Assembly (NCBI GenBank): GCA_013334545.1
Contig: JAAXXJ010000016.1
Location: 1-22,399 of the forward strand
DNA from: Nitrospirota bacterium
GTDB lineage: Bacteria; Nitrospirota; UBA9217
Reading direction: 5' to 3'
DNA length: 22,399 nucleotides
The first letter of the stretch is position 1; the number at the start of each line of letters is the position of its first letter. This document shows, one piece after another, positions 1 through 8,751 of this stretch. The notes below the pieces were generated by a model. That model saw only the letters and a program-made list of their open reading frames with translations. It was not told where the DNA came from and made no database searches. A program made the translations under genes and the position numbers.

Positions 1-929
1 ATCTTCTTGCCGAGTATGTAGCGGCTTGCGGGGGCAAGCACGATCGGATCGGGCACAAACCACATCCGTTCAGCAAGCTCGGTGCCGGCCGGCATGATGC
101 CCATCTCGACCTGCCGCTTCAGCCGCGCCTGGCGCAGCGCATCCCAGCCCTTGTCATACTCGCCGGCGTGGCGGTTGCGCCATTCCCGCGGCAGGTGGTA
201 GGGATCGTGCGGCGCCTGGTGGGAGACATAGGCGAAGAAGGGTTTGCCGTCCGCGCGGCCCGCCTCGATGAACCCGATCAGCTTGTCCGTGTAGGTCTTC
301 GTGGCGTAGTAGTCCTTGGGCAGGCTCGTGAGATAACGGCCGTCCTCGGTGAAGACAGACTTTGGCGACGCAGCCGTAAAGTTCGTCATGTCCCAGTAGC
401 TGCCCGCGCCGTCGAGCAGCGAGAAATCGCGCTCGAACCCGCGCGCAGCGGGGATCTGGTCGGGCTGCTTGCCCATGTGCCACTTGCCGACCATGTAGGT
501 GTGATAGCCGGCATCCTTGAGCAACTGAGGCAACGTGACGACACGGTTGTTGAGGTAGCCCTCGTAGCCGTCGACGCCGCGCTGGTTGGTCGCTGTCCAC
601 TCGTCCATGTTGCCCAGGCCGTTCTGGTGCGTGTCGACGCCGCTGAGCAGCATCGAGCGCGTGGGCGAGCAGCTCGCATGGGTGTAGAAGTTCGTGAAGC
701 GCACGCCATTGCTCGCCAGAGAATCGAAGTGCGGCGTTTTGATCTCGCTGCCGTAGGACCCCATGTCGGCGAACCCCATGTCATCTGCAAGAATGATGAC
801 GATGTTCGGTCTTTTGGGCGCGTCTGCCGCTACGGTGATGGCTGGCGCTGCGAGCGCCGCGGCCATGACGACTATGATCAGCGCTCTCAGCGATCGGATC
901 ATGCCGCCTTGTTCCCTGTTCTGTTTCAT
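1..929 (-). CDS. Arylsulfatase-type sulfatase, exported (3' end outside window)
   Basis: This encodes the first 309 residues of a type I sulfatase (sulfatase family, alkaline-phosphatase superfamily), which hydrolyses sulfate esters. The N-terminus has a hydrophobic segment (about residues 11-35, ending AAPAITVAADA) that looks like a signal peptide, so a periplasmic location is likely. Visible catalytic residues are the metal-binding pair in ILADDMGF (D49, D50), the sulfatase signature CSPTRSMLLSG with C87 as the expected formylglycine, GKWHMG (K149, H151) and APHDPYH further on. The start at 929 has a good ribosome binding site (AAAGGAG about 8 bases upstream); an in-frame ATG at 902 is an alternative. 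It starts 34 bases after the cytochrome gene ends, so the two are probably co-transcribed. Activity would need a formylglycine-generating or anaerobic maturase enzyme, not seen here. The substrate cannot be read from the sequence. Confidence 0.93.
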   Translation of the reverse strand, partial: MKQNREQGGMIRSLRALIIVVMAAALAAPAITVAADAPKRPNIVIILADDMGFADMGSYGSEIKTPHFDSLASNGVRFTNFYTHASCSPTRSMLLSGVDTHQNGLGNMDEWTATNQRGVDGYEGYLNNRVVTLPQLLKDAGYHTYMVGKWHMGKQPDQIPAARGFERDFSLLDGAGSYWDMTNFTAASPKSVFTEDGRYLTSLPKDYYATKTYTDKLIGFIEAGRADGKPFFAYVSHQAPHDPYHLPREWRNRHAGEYDKGWDALRQARLKRQVEMGIMPAGTELAERMWFVPDPIVLAPASRYILGKK

Positions 930-963
930 ATTCTTTTCTCCTTTCTCTGGATGATTAATGTTC

Positions 964-3180
964 CTATTTTGATATTTCCTTGAGCAGCATCTCGGCATCT
1001 TTGTACCCGGGATACTTCTCTACCAGCGCGTTCAAGATCCTGATAGCCTCTGCCTTCTCGCCCTTCTGATTCAGATAGAACGCGAGTGTATAGGCATACT
1101 TGGGATCCTGCGGCCTGAGGTCTGACGCCTTCCTGCACCAGGTCACTGCCTCGTTGATGCGGTCCTTTGCGGTAATGATGCAGAGGTTATAGGCAGCCTG
1201 TGCCATCTGGGGATCTGCCTTGAACGCCTTCTTGAGATACTTCTCTGCCGCCTTCGGGTCATTTTTCTCCGCCTTCAAGAGGCCCATGTTGAAGTTCGCC
1301 GCGGCATTGTCAGGAGCCAGCTTGAGCGCCTTCTGCAGCGACTTCTCGGCCTTTTCGCCCTCGCCCAGCTGGGCATAGGCCAGGGAAATGTTCACCATGG
1401 GCAGGATGGCCTGGGGATCGAGCTTCATCGCGGTCTGGTACGAAGCCACCGCTTTTTTCGCCTCTCCCCGGTTGAGCTGGTAATTGCCCATGTTGTAATG
1501 GGACGTCCACTGGTCGGGCCGCGCCGTGATGGACGCAAGATACTCGTCGTTCGCCTTCTTGAGCTGTTTCTGATAGGCAGGTGGAGCGTTCATCTTCGGG
1601 AACGCCGCGATCCCTGCCGCAGCGCGGACCCTCACCAGCCGGTACTCGTCTCCTGTTGCCTCGACCAGGGACTGCAGGCTTTCCGTGGTCGGTATCAGCC
1701 CCAATGCCTGGACAGCAGCGCCGCGTACGAGCGGCGACGGGTCCTTGGCCGCGGCAAGCAGGGTGTCGAGGACCTTCTGGTCCTGTGACGGTGGAATAAG
1801 CCGTATGAGCGAGGTAGCGAAGACCTCGTCGCGCTTCGGATCGTTGATATAGGCCAGCATCTCGGGCAGCGACCTCCAGTCCCGCTTGCGGGCTGCATCG
1901 ATGAGGCCTGCCCGCTTCAACACCGGTGCCTGGTAGTCCCGGGTGCGCCACTGCCGTACGAACGTATCGGCCCATGACCCGTCCTTGTCCTTGTGGCAGA
2001 TATTGCAGGCATTGGGCGACTGGTAGACAAGAGTCACTGCAGGTGTCGGCGGAAGCATCGAATGGTCGCTCCGGTTCATCCGCGCGAACGCCGTCATCGG
2101 CATGTGGCAGGAGATGCACTTGCTGCCCTCGCTCGTCGCGGCGTGGTGCGTGTGCTCCGTCGGGTTGCTGACCTTCGCCTCGTGGCAGGGCATGCAGGCG
2201 TTGTTGAACTTCTCCCGCTTGAACCGGTACCGGCCGCTGGAGGTGTGGCAGTGCATGCAGTCGATCCCTCCGGACTTGGCGCAGGGGCTCATGCTCCAGG
2301 AGGTGAGTGTATAGTTCTCACCCAGGTCGCGACCGTCGGCGTAGAAATCGGGGTCCTCCAGGGTAAAGAGGTCGAAGTGGTCGTAGAAGCGTTCCTCGGG
2401 TTTATATTCCAGGGTCAGCGGGCTCGCCTTGGCGTGGCAGCTTGAACAGAGGTCGTTCCGCTGCACCTTCGTCATGGTCTTGGTGCGGATGATCCGGAGA
2501 TCCGGCAGGGGCTGGCCCTTTGGCGTTGCTTTGGCGATCCTGTTGTGCTCGATCGCCGACCCGTGGCAGGTCTCGCAGTTGATGCCCGGCTCGGTCCAGG
2601 TGGTGTGGTAGGTGTCGGTCTTCTGGTCGTAGTTGGTCGAGAGTTGGCTCACGTGGCAGGAGTAGCAGGCGGTATTGAAGGTGTATGGATATTCCCGCCA
2701 GTCTACTGCCTGACCTTGCTCCCCTCCCGGGAAGTGACGCATGCCGCTGGCAGCAGTGTCGAACCACTCTTTCTTGTTCACGTCATAGGCCAGCGGGAGG
2801 GTCTGGAGCCTCCCTTTGGGGAAGGGAGTGAGGAAGTAGTAAACATTCTTGCCGCCGAGCACCTGTTCGATCTTGTATTTCGTCGTCCCCTTCTGCCCGG
2901 TCCCGAGCACCACGCCTTCAACGATATCAGCGCGGTACTTCTCTTTGCCTATCACGATCTCACCCTGATGCTCTGTGAGCTGGATGGCGGCGAACCCCAG
3001 CGTATAAGGCTGCATGGCCAGGCCGTGCTTTGACGTTGCCCAGAGCTGGTAGAACTTCTCATGGCACTCCCGGCAGCTTACGGAACCGGCGTAGCTGGCG
3101 GGCTGTTTCTCTGCTGCCTGTGCCTGTGTCAGTGCCGTGAACGACAGGCAGACCAGGATGATGATCGTAGTCATTTTCAT
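964..3180 (-). CDS. Exported octaheme c-type cytochrome with HEAT-like and TPR C-terminal regions
   Basis: A 738-residue multiheme cytochrome. Residues 1-23 are a signal peptide (MKMTTIIILVCLSFTALTQAQA), pointing to export. Eight CXXCH haem motifs begin at about C36, C172, C202, C245, C308, C329, C355 and C392. They are followed by a HEAT-like helical stretch (about 430-545; phrases such as PSPLVRGAAVQALG and EYRLVRVRAAAGIAAF) and by about five TPR units (575-735; for example AVASYQTAMKLDP, AEKSLQKALKLAPDN). The haem half resembles the cytochrome c554-like multiheme group; the helical half suggests docking to a partner. An upstream extension of 13 residues is open, but the ATG at 3180 has AGGA 5-6 bases upstream, opens the signal peptide, and lies 7 bases after the preceding receiver gene, suggesting translational coupling. 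The role in electron transfer is secure; donor and acceptor are unknown. Confidence 0.92.
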   Translation of the reverse strand: MKMTTIIILVCLSFTALTQAQAAEKQPASYAGSVSCRECHEKFYQLWATSKHGLAMQPYTLGFAAIQLTEHQGEIVIGKEKYRADIVEGVVLGTGQKGTTKYKIEQVLGGKNVYYFLTPFPKGRLQTLPLAYDVNKKEWFDTAASGMRHFPGGEQGQAVDWREYPYTFNTACYSCHVSQLSTNYDQKTDTYHTTWTEPGINCETCHGSAIEHNRIAKATPKGQPLPDLRIIRTKTMTKVQRNDLCSSCHAKASPLTLEYKPEERFYDHFDLFTLEDPDFYADGRDLGENYTLTSWSMSPCAKSGGIDCMHCHTSSGRYRFKREKFNNACMPCHEAKVSNPTEHTHHAATSEGSKCISCHMPMTAFARMNRSDHSMLPPTPAVTLVYQSPNACNICHKDKDGSWADTFVRQWRTRDYQAPVLKRAGLIDAARKRDWRSLPEMLAYINDPKRDEVFATSLIRLIPPSQDQKVLDTLLAAAKDPSPLVRGAAVQALGLIPTTESLQSLVEATGDEYRLVRVRAAAGIAAFPKMNAPPAYQKQLKKANDEYLASITARPDQWTSHYNMGNYQLNRGEAKKAVASYQTAMKLDPQAILPMVNISLAYAQLGEGEKAEKSLQKALKLAPDNAAANFNMGLLKAEKNDPKAAEKYLKKAFKADPQMAQAAYNLCIITAKDRINEAVTWCRKASDLRPQDPKYAYTLAFYLNQKGEKAEAIRILNALVEKYPGYKDAEMLLKEISK

Positions 3181-3187
3181 ATTTGTC

Positions 3188-3580
3188 CTACGCAGCCGCC
3201 TGCGATACATACGTACCACCCTTCAAGACAGACTCGACCGCCGGGACCAGATCATCCACCGCCCTGCGCTTGAGGACAACGCCGCTGGCACCCGCCTCGA
3301 TGCATTCGCCGAATGCTGCCTGTTCATCGTGGATGCTCAGGATGATGAGCCTGATCTGGGGAAATGCCGTATTCAGGCGCCGCACGATGTTAAGCTCCGT
3401 CGTGACCGGCAGCGAGAGGTCCGCCACGATCAGGTCGGGCCTGAGCTTTTCTGCGGCCTCCAAGAGAGAGGCCTCATCGGCGACCATAAAGACCGTCTCG
3501 AACATGTCCTCCAGAAGATTCCGGACTCCCTCCAGCATGTTCTGATGATTATCAGCCAGAAGCACTTTGCCTTGTTTCAT
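3188..3580 (-). CDS. Stand-alone response regulator receiver domain protein
   Basis: A 130-residue CheY-like receiver with no output domain. The expected phosphorylation site is D54 (LIVADLSLP), the switch Ser is S82 (IILSIHD) and the conserved Lys is K104 (GVVLKRR). The acidic pocket is LLADNH: D10 is present, but the neighbouring position, normally Asp and a direct metal ligand, is Asn (N11). It is clearly similar to the receiver half of the NarL-type regulator upstream (shared EKLRPD-IVAD and EAGASG-VLK segments) and stops where that protein would enter its linker to the DNA-binding domain. It may be a duplicated, shortened copy acting as a phosphate sink or a protein-interaction module. 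GAGAGGA lies just upstream of the ATG, and the cytochrome gene follows after 7 bases. The receiver assignment is firm; the role is inference. Confidence 0.9.
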   Translation of the reverse strand: MKQGKVLLADNHQNMLEGVRNLLEDMFETVFMVADEASLLEAAEKLRPDLIVADLSLPVTTELNIVRRLNTAFPQIRLIILSIHDEQAAFGECIEAGASGVVLKRRAVDDLVPAVESVLKGGTYVSQAAA

Positions 3581-3772
3581 GGTCCTCTCTTTCGCACGTC
3601 TTACGGGGAAGAGCGTGCAGCAACTGGGGGTTTTCCGTATTCCGGACCGGAAAAGCGAAATAGGAACACAGGTATACGCAGTAATGATAGCTGAGGGACG
3701 TGAGGATGGTAACTCGTAAAATTACCGGTTTTTCGGGAGATTGCTCCGGGGGCTTCAGAGGGGAAGGAACTC
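3581..3772. other. 192-base spacer between the two response regulator genes, with a short hairpin
   Basis: No ORF of interest. On the plus strand TTTTCCG at 3631-3637 pairs with CGGAAAA at 3648-3654 around a 10-base loop that can pair further (TCCGGA). There is no T-run after it on the minus strand, so a classic intrinsic terminator is not supported. It could be a processing or attenuation structure that changes the ratio of the kinase/regulator pair to the downstream receiver, cytochrome and sulfatase genes, but this is inference. Confidence 0.35.
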
Positions 3773-4411
3773 CTACTTTGTGATGATGCCGTGCCGTACG
3801 GCGTAGTGGACCAATTCCGCGGCGCTCTTGATGCCAAGGTCCTTCATGATGCGGTATTTATGGAACTCCACGGTCCTCGAGGAGATATTGAGCACTGTGG
3901 CGATCTCCCTTGCCGAGTGCCCTTCAGCGAGCAATTGCAGGATCTCGCGCTGACGCGGGGTGAGGCTGGTGATTTCATCCCGCTGACCGGTCCTTTCTTT
4001 GGCAAGTTGCATGAATGCACCGGCAAGCAAGGGCGTCACAAAGGTCTTTCCATTCAACGCGCTTCGAATGGCAGTGACCAGCTCGGTCGGAGCCGAGTGC
4101 TTCAGGACATATCCCGAAGCCCCTGCTTCAAAGGCGCTGACCGCGTAGGTCACATCGGGGTGCATGGTAAGGAAAACGACCTTGATCTCCTGGTGAGCTT
4201 TCTTGATCTGCCGGACGGAGTCAATACCGTTCAGGAGCGGCATGGAGATGTCCGCCACGATCACGTCAGGCCGAAGTTTCTCCGCGGCGGCGAGCAGCGC
4301 GCGGCCGTCCTCGACGATCCCGACGAGCTCGAACTCCGGCTCCAGGAGGCCTTTGAGGCCTTCGGTCACGATCTTGTGATCGTCTGCAAGAAGGACGCGC
4401 GGACGCTTCAT
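3773..4411 (-). CDS. NarL/FixJ-family DNA-binding response regulator
   Basis: A 212-residue two-component regulator. Residues 1-120 form the receiver, with acidic pair D10/D11 (LLADDH), phospho-acceptor D54 (VIVADISMP), T-containing switch VFLTMH and Lys in GYVLKHS. Residues about 148-212 are a LuxR/GerE helix-turn-helix (SLTPRQREILQLLAEGHSAR, then ISSRTVEFHKYRIMKDLGI). Its ATG overlaps the stop of the histidine kinase gene by four bases (ATGA at 4408-4411), the classic arrangement of a cognate pair, so phosphotransfer from that kinase is very likely. It would bind DNA upstream of target genes; its own operon, which carries the cytochrome and sulfatase, is a plausible target, but no operator was identified. 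Confidence 0.96.
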   Translation of the reverse strand: MKRPRVLLADDHKIVTEGLKGLLEPEFELVGIVEDGRALLAAAEKLRPDVIVADISMPLLNGIDSVRQIKKAHQEIKVVFLTMHPDVTYAVSAFEAGASGYVLKHSAPTELVTAIRSALNGKTFVTPLLAGAFMQLAKERTGQRDEITSLTPRQREILQLLAEGHSAREIATVLNISSRTVEFHKYRIMKDLGIKSAAELVHYAVRHGIITK

Positions 4412-6549
4412 ACTTCACCCCCTGCAAGAGGCACGCACACCGTGATCTCCGTGCCTTTTCCCGGCTGGGACCGTATCGCAAAGTCCCCCTCGACGAGCTG
4501 GACCCGTTCGCGCATGCTTGAGAGCCCCAGCCCCGGAGTGTTCCGGATCTCCAGGGGGTCGAAGCCTACGCCGTCATCGGTGACAGCAAGGCAAATGGCA
4601 TCACCGGACAGGTGCAGGACGATTTTGCAGCTCTTTGCTCGGGAATGGATGGCGATGTTCCGCAGCCCCTCCTGGACAACACGGTAGAGACAGAGGGCGA
4701 TATCGTCGGGAATCGCGTCAGGGACATGGTCCTTGATGAAGGATGGCGTGATCGAGTGCCTTCTCAAGAACATGGCGCACTCCGACTCTATGGCGCGGAC
4801 AAGTCCCAGGTCGTCGAGGATGGTGGGATGGATCTGACGCGAGATATTGTGGACGTCCTCGGATACCCTGATGAGCTGGTCCTTTATCTGCACTATCCTC
4901 CGAACAGCGTTTCCCTGCACATTGGGCCGCTTCTCCAGGTCGAGTTCCAGTTTGCCTGCCTCGATAGCAAGGACCGCCAGCCTCTGCGTCAGGTCGTCGT
5001 GGAGCTCCCGCGACAGCCTGCGGAGCTCCTCTTCCTGCGCGGAGATCAACCTGCCCGCCAGTCTCTGGAGATCTTTCTGGGAGTATCTGAGGGCTTCCTC
5101 GCTTTTCTTCAACGCCTCTTCCGCCAGTCTGCGTTCGGTGATATCCATGATCATGGACTGCTTGGACATGGTCCCGTCGGCATGGCGGATGGGGTAGTTC
5201 ACCACATAGTACCAGCGGTGGTCTTTCGGGCTCTGCACTTCCCAACGCACCGTTTCGCCCTGGAAGACCCTCTCGTTCACGCACCACTCACAGACCGAAT
5301 CGCTGTCGTGCAATGCCTTGTAGCACATCTCTCCGCGGGCATTACGGCCGGTGCGTTCGATCATGCGCTGGTTCATGTATTCCACACGATAATCCTGCGA
5401 GCAGATGTAGATGAACCCGTCAAAGGCTTCGACGACGGCCTGGTATCGAGCCATGTCCTCCCGGCGCGCTGCCTCTGCCACCTTGCGTTCGGTGATGTCC
5501 TTGTCAACGCCACGATAGCCTTTGAGATTGCCTGCTTCGTCCAGGAGGGGCACGCCATTGGTGAGCAGGCAGATCCTTTCACCGTCCTTTCGTCTCTTCC
5601 AGTTTTCCAGGTCCTTGATGGGCAGCTTCTTTGCCGTGATCTCGGAGAATATCGCAGCTACCCGGCTTGCTTCATCCGGCGGCATAAGATCGAAGAGTGT
5701 CTTCCCGATAACGAGACCAAACAGCTCCGAGCCCTTTGCCGAACTGTACGTATAGACACCTTTTTCATCCAACTCCCAAACCCATTCGGCCATGCTGAAT
5801 GTGACATCCCGCAGCCGCGCTTCGCTCTCACGGAGGTCGTTGGACAATTGCGCCGCCCGCTGAACATCAAGGCTCATCTCATAGGCCATCACTGATACGA
5901 TCGCCAGGGAGAAGAAACTGAATGTTATCGGTATGGGGAGTATTCCCCAGAAGACAAGCACGGACTGCGCCAAGCTTGCCACGAGAAAGAACAGAATGCC
6001 GCTGATGAGAACGAACGATCTCCGCTGGGCCGGTCGCCGCCGTACGCTCACCGCGGCATCAACGACGAAGATCACGAGCAGCAGCACCGCAACCTGGGCG
6101 ATCAGCTGCCACGGATTCGGCAGTCCCCGGGCGACCGAGACGGACTCACCGAGAAATCGCAGGTGCTGAAGGGAGATGATCTCACGATAATTGAGATTGG
6201 GGGTGAGAACAACATTGAGGATCAGCGCAAGGGTTCGCATGCCGATGATCGTCCATGCAAGCCACATGCGCCCTGACCGCAGGTACAGGCGGACAAAGAG
6301 GACCAGCGAAACGACGACCATCCAGACCGGGATATTACCCCACCACACAGCACGGCCGAACTCAGCCGGCGTGGCCGCCAGCATCATGGACAGCTCGCAG
6401 AACGCGATGCCGGCCGTTCCCGCCGCCATCACGGAAATGAGCAGATAGGACCAGGCCGTGCGCTCCTTGAGCCAGACCAGCAGATTCATCGCCGCCAGTG
6501 TGAGGCACGCGGACGCGACCATGGACCAAATGATGGTGACCCAACTCAT
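4408..6549 (-). CDS. Membrane histidine kinase: 7-TM sensor, two PAS domains, HisKA_3 and HATPase
   Basis: A 713-residue NarX/DegS-type (HisKA_3) sensor kinase. Seven hydrophobic segments fill residues about 5-225, like the 7TM N-terminal module of histidine kinases. PAS1 spans about 240-355 (ends at DKDITERK) and PAS2 about 370-475 (ends at IMDITERR). The dimerisation/phosphorylation segment has SRELHDDLTQRL with H517 as phospho-acceptor. The ATPase domain shows the N-box EGLRNIAIHS (N631), DDGVGFD and GLGLSSMRER. PAS2 has a cysteine cluster, C-x10-C-x2-C (CYKALHDSDSVCEWC), that could sense redox state or bind a ligand; this motif recurs in PAS proteins of anaerobes. No close Shine-Dalgarno is seen: AGGGGA lies about 13 bases before the ATG. 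It is followed directly by the overlapping NarL-type regulator. The stimulus is unknown. Confidence 0.95.
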   Translation of the reverse strand: MSWVTIIWSMVASACLTLAAMNLLVWLKERTAWSYLLISVMAAGTAGIAFCELSMMLAATPAEFGRAVWWGNIPVWMVVVSLVLFVRLYLRSGRMWLAWTIIGMRTLALILNVVLTPNLNYREIISLQHLRFLGESVSVARGLPNPWQLIAQVAVLLLVIFVVDAAVSVRRRPAQRRSFVLISGILFFLVASLAQSVLVFWGILPIPITFSFFSLAIVSVMAYEMSLDVQRAAQLSNDLRESEARLRDVTFSMAEWVWELDEKGVYTYSSAKGSELFGLVIGKTLFDLMPPDEASRVAAIFSEITAKKLPIKDLENWKRRKDGERICLLTNGVPLLDEAGNLKGYRGVDKDITERKVAEAARREDMARYQAVVEAFDGFIYICSQDYRVEYMNQRMIERTGRNARGEMCYKALHDSDSVCEWCVNERVFQGETVRWEVQSPKDHRWYYVVNYPIRHADGTMSKQSMIMDITERRLAEEALKKSEEALRYSQKDLQRLAGRLISAQEEELRRLSRELHDDLTQRLAVLAIEAGKLELDLEKRPNVQGNAVRRIVQIKDQLIRVSEDVHNISRQIHPTILDDLGLVRAIESECAMFLRRHSITPSFIKDHVPDAIPDDIALCLYRVVQEGLRNIAIHSRAKSCKIVLHLSGDAICLAVTDDGVGFDPLEIRNTPGLGLSSMRERVQLVEGDFAIRSQPGKGTEITVCVPLAGGEV

Positions 6550-6666
6550 GAAATGATGACGTTCCCCTGGTCGAAAACAATGTTCAAGACGTTTTTTGCA
6601 TCGAAAAGCACCATAGGCAGGCAGGACCTCATACGCTGATTGCCGGAAAAACTCCGCGATAGGATT

Positions 6667-6694
6667 ATTTTAACTTAATACCAAATATGTGCAA
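6667..6694 (-). promoter_or_regulatory. Predicted sigma70-type promoter of the histidine kinase operon
   Basis: Read on the minus strand, TTGCAC (6694-6689) is followed by a 16-base AT-rich spacer and TAAAAT (6672-6667). Transcription would start near 6660 and run into the kinase gene. The surrounding sequence is much more AT-rich than the genes. This is prediction from consensus match only. Confidence 0.55.
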
Positions 6695-6883
6695 GACCTT
6701 TTCGGACAGCACCCTTTCTCTCTATCAGTGGTAATATCTGAGCGTTCTGTACCGTCACAGCAGGCACCGGACTATCATTTTATCCTGCATTGAGCTCGCG
6801 CGGCTCATACGCCTGCATGATCCCTTGCCGTCTCAAGAATGCATTGTCCGCAGGCCTACTTGAGGAATTAAGAATTTACCGGT

Positions 6884-6905
6884 AATGCGCTCGCTCCTGG
6901 ATTCA
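6884..6905 (+). repeat. Terminal fragment of the 122-base REP-like repeat
   Basis: The 22 bases at 6884-6905 (AATGCGCTCGCTCCTGGATT, then CA) are identical to the right end of the two full copies at 10861 and 16786. The two hairpins and the central spacer are missing, and the fragment abuts a TTACCGGTAA palindrome instead. It is best read as the remnant of a decayed copy. Confidence 0.7.
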
Positions 6906-6931
6906 CATGTTGCAATTTTATGAACAAAGGA

Positions 6932-8707
6932 TCACTTCCCCTGCGTACCAGCAGGATGTCCCTCCGCACCGGTCGCCGCAAGGCCCCTGATGGCCTTCGC
7001 ATACTGGTCTTTCAGGCTCGCGAGATAGGTCGCGTCCATGGCCCCCTTGCCGGTCGTGATCTCTAAGAAACGCTTGGGGATCTCCACCTCCTCGGGTTTG
7101 TAGCCCGTTGCGATGCGCGCCCTCCAGCGGAGCTGCTGGATGTTCTCTGACACTGTTCCCAGGCTGTCCGCGAGCTTTCCATATCCGACGGACCTGAGGC
7201 AGTCCGCCAGCAGCGCGTCGGAATAGACGCCGCGAGCGAAGAGGCAGGCGACCATGGAAGTAAGAAGCACCCGCCCCTGCTCATCCTTCACCAGGAAGTC
7301 CACGGCCTTCGCCGGGTCCTTGCCCTTCTCCTTCTGGTCGTAGGAATACCCTCCGCTGTCCAGGTGCGAATGCCTGAGGCCGAGCGCCTGGGAGGCGAAA
7401 AAGACCTCACCGGTGGCGTAGCCCGCCATCTCCTGGCCGAGCACGCAGGCGAAGTCCTTCCCGCCGTACTGTTCCGCGGCCTTGAGCGTACCCTGCCCGA
7501 GGAGACGGTAGAACTCGTTCGTTCCCTCGCCAAGATGCTGGATCGCCTGCTTGTATGCGTCGCTATCGCCGAAAGTCAGACGGACGATGGTCTCCTTTTC
7601 CGAGAGGATCCCCTTCTCCGTTGCCTCGGTGGCCCAGGCCAGGGCAACACCGGCGGACATCACATCGAGCCCCACCTTCTCGGCAACATCGATGATGCCC
7701 AGAACGGCGAAGCAGTTCTCGACCGAAAGCATGGCCCCGACGGCAAAGATGGGCTCGTGATCATAGGAGACCTGCCGATACAGAAAGCGGTGCTCCTTTC
7801 GGAACCGTTCCCGCACGAACCCGATATGGATGCAGCCGACGGGGCATCCGGCGCAGGCCGCGTTCCGGAGCAGTGCCAGCTCCGCGAACTTCTCTCCCGT
7901 AATGCCGCTGATGCCGGGATCGGTCGTCCGCTGGAGGTTGCGGATCGGCAGCATCTTCACTTCGTTCAGCATAGCCATATTGATGGGCGTGCCGATATCG
8001 TGGTACTTGCTCATCATGTCAGTGTCCGTAAGCTTCGTATGGACGTCCTGGAAGAGCTTTGGGTACTCCCTGGAACCGTCGAGGGCGAAGGAGCCGTCGC
8101 CGTTGATCACGATGCCCTTGAGGTTCTTGCAGCCCATCACGGCCCCGCCGCCGAGCCTGCCGAAATGGCGGTATGAATCGACGTTGATGCAGGCAAAAGC
8201 GGAGCCGTTCTCGCCGGCCGGTCCGATGCGCAGGATGCTCCGGTGGCCCGCTCCCTTGAACATGCCCCGCAGCATCTTGCCGGTGGTATAGAGGTCCCTA
8301 CCCCAGAGGTAGTGGACCTCCTTCACCTCGAGATGCCGGGAGCCAATGGCGATGCACGACGGCCTCGCGGCTTTGCCCGTGACCACGAGCGCATCGAGGT
8401 CGGCAAAGCGGAGCGACAGCGCCGAGCGGCCGCCGCCGTGGCTCTCGGCGTACTGGTCATGGTAGGGCGACTTGAATGCGCAGACCGTCTTGCTCATGAG
8501 CGGAAAGTAGCCGGTCAGCGGACCGATGGCGAAGATGAGCGGCTGGCCGGGGTCGTTCCACGGCCGATCCGGTTTGCCGTACTTCATGAACAGGTGCACC
8601 GCGAGGCCGCTGCCGCCCACGACGCTGTCCCTCCCCTCGATGTTCACGATGCTTCCGCGGCCGGTGCTGAGGTCGACCACGAGTACCCGGAAATGGTCCC
8701 TGATCAT
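6932..8707 (-). CDS. Aldehyde:ferredoxin oxidoreductase family tungsten/molybdenum enzyme
   Basis: A 591-residue member of the AOR family, which uses a bis-pyranopterin W (or Mo) cofactor and one [4Fe-4S] cluster to oxidise aldehydes to acids or, in reverse, reduce acids with low-potential ferredoxin. The N-terminal domain carries the cofactor motifs GGSGLAVHLFM (31-41) and GRLGGGAVMGCKNLKGI (183-199). The cluster ligands are visible as C285-x2-C288-x3-C292 with the distant C488, matching the family spacing. The length is typical of AOR. GGGAGG about 6 bases before the ATG supports the start. The upstream gene on the same strand encodes a four-cluster ferredoxin, the expected electron partner. 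With acetate kinase and phosphotransacetylase nearby, acetaldehyde/acetate is a reasonable guess for substrate, but the substrate cannot be read from the sequence. Confidence 0.94.
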   Translation of the reverse strand: MIRDHFRVLVVDLSTGRGSIVNIEGRDSVVGGSGLAVHLFMKYGKPDRPWNDPGQPLIFAIGPLTGYFPLMSKTVCAFKSPYHDQYAESHGGGRSALSLRFADLDALVVTGKAARPSCIAIGSRHLEVKEVHYLWGRDLYTTGKMLRGMFKGAGHRSILRIGPAGENGSAFACINVDSYRHFGRLGGGAVMGCKNLKGIVINGDGSFALDGSREYPKLFQDVHTKLTDTDMMSKYHDIGTPINMAMLNEVKMLPIRNLQRTTDPGISGITGEKFAELALLRNAACAGCPVGCIHIGFVRERFRKEHRFLYRQVSYDHEPIFAVGAMLSVENCFAVLGIIDVAEKVGLDVMSAGVALAWATEATEKGILSEKETIVRLTFGDSDAYKQAIQHLGEGTNEFYRLLGQGTLKAAEQYGGKDFACVLGQEMAGYATGEVFFASQALGLRHSHLDSGGYSYDQKEKGKDPAKAVDFLVKDEQGRVLLTSMVACLFARGVYSDALLADCLRSVGYGKLADSLGTVSENIQQLRWRARIATGYKPEEVEIPKRFLEITTGKGAMDATYLASLKDQYAKAIRGLAATGAEGHPAGTQGK

Positions 8708-8751
8708 GACGCACCTCCCTGCTGCGAGCTTCGAACGATCAAAACCTTTTT

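Larger units (their letters stand above)
6550..6931. other. 382-base gene-free leader region of the histidine kinase operon
   Basis: No convincing coding region on either strand. The stretch holds a minus-strand promoter (6667-6694), an untranslated leader of about 110 bases leading to the kinase ATG, and, near the end of the aldehyde oxidoreductase gene, a terminal fragment of the 122-base repeat (6884-6905) next to the perfect 10-base palindrome TTACCGGTAA (6877-6886). CTCAAG (about 6833) and CTTGAG (about 6859) could form a weak stem. No intrinsic terminator with a T-run is visible after the aldehyde oxidoreductase stop. Confidence 0.6.

Noticed and set aside
168..983. 271-codon open frame on the plus strand
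   Set aside because: It is antisense to the sulfatase gene, whose signal peptide and catalytic motifs are clear.
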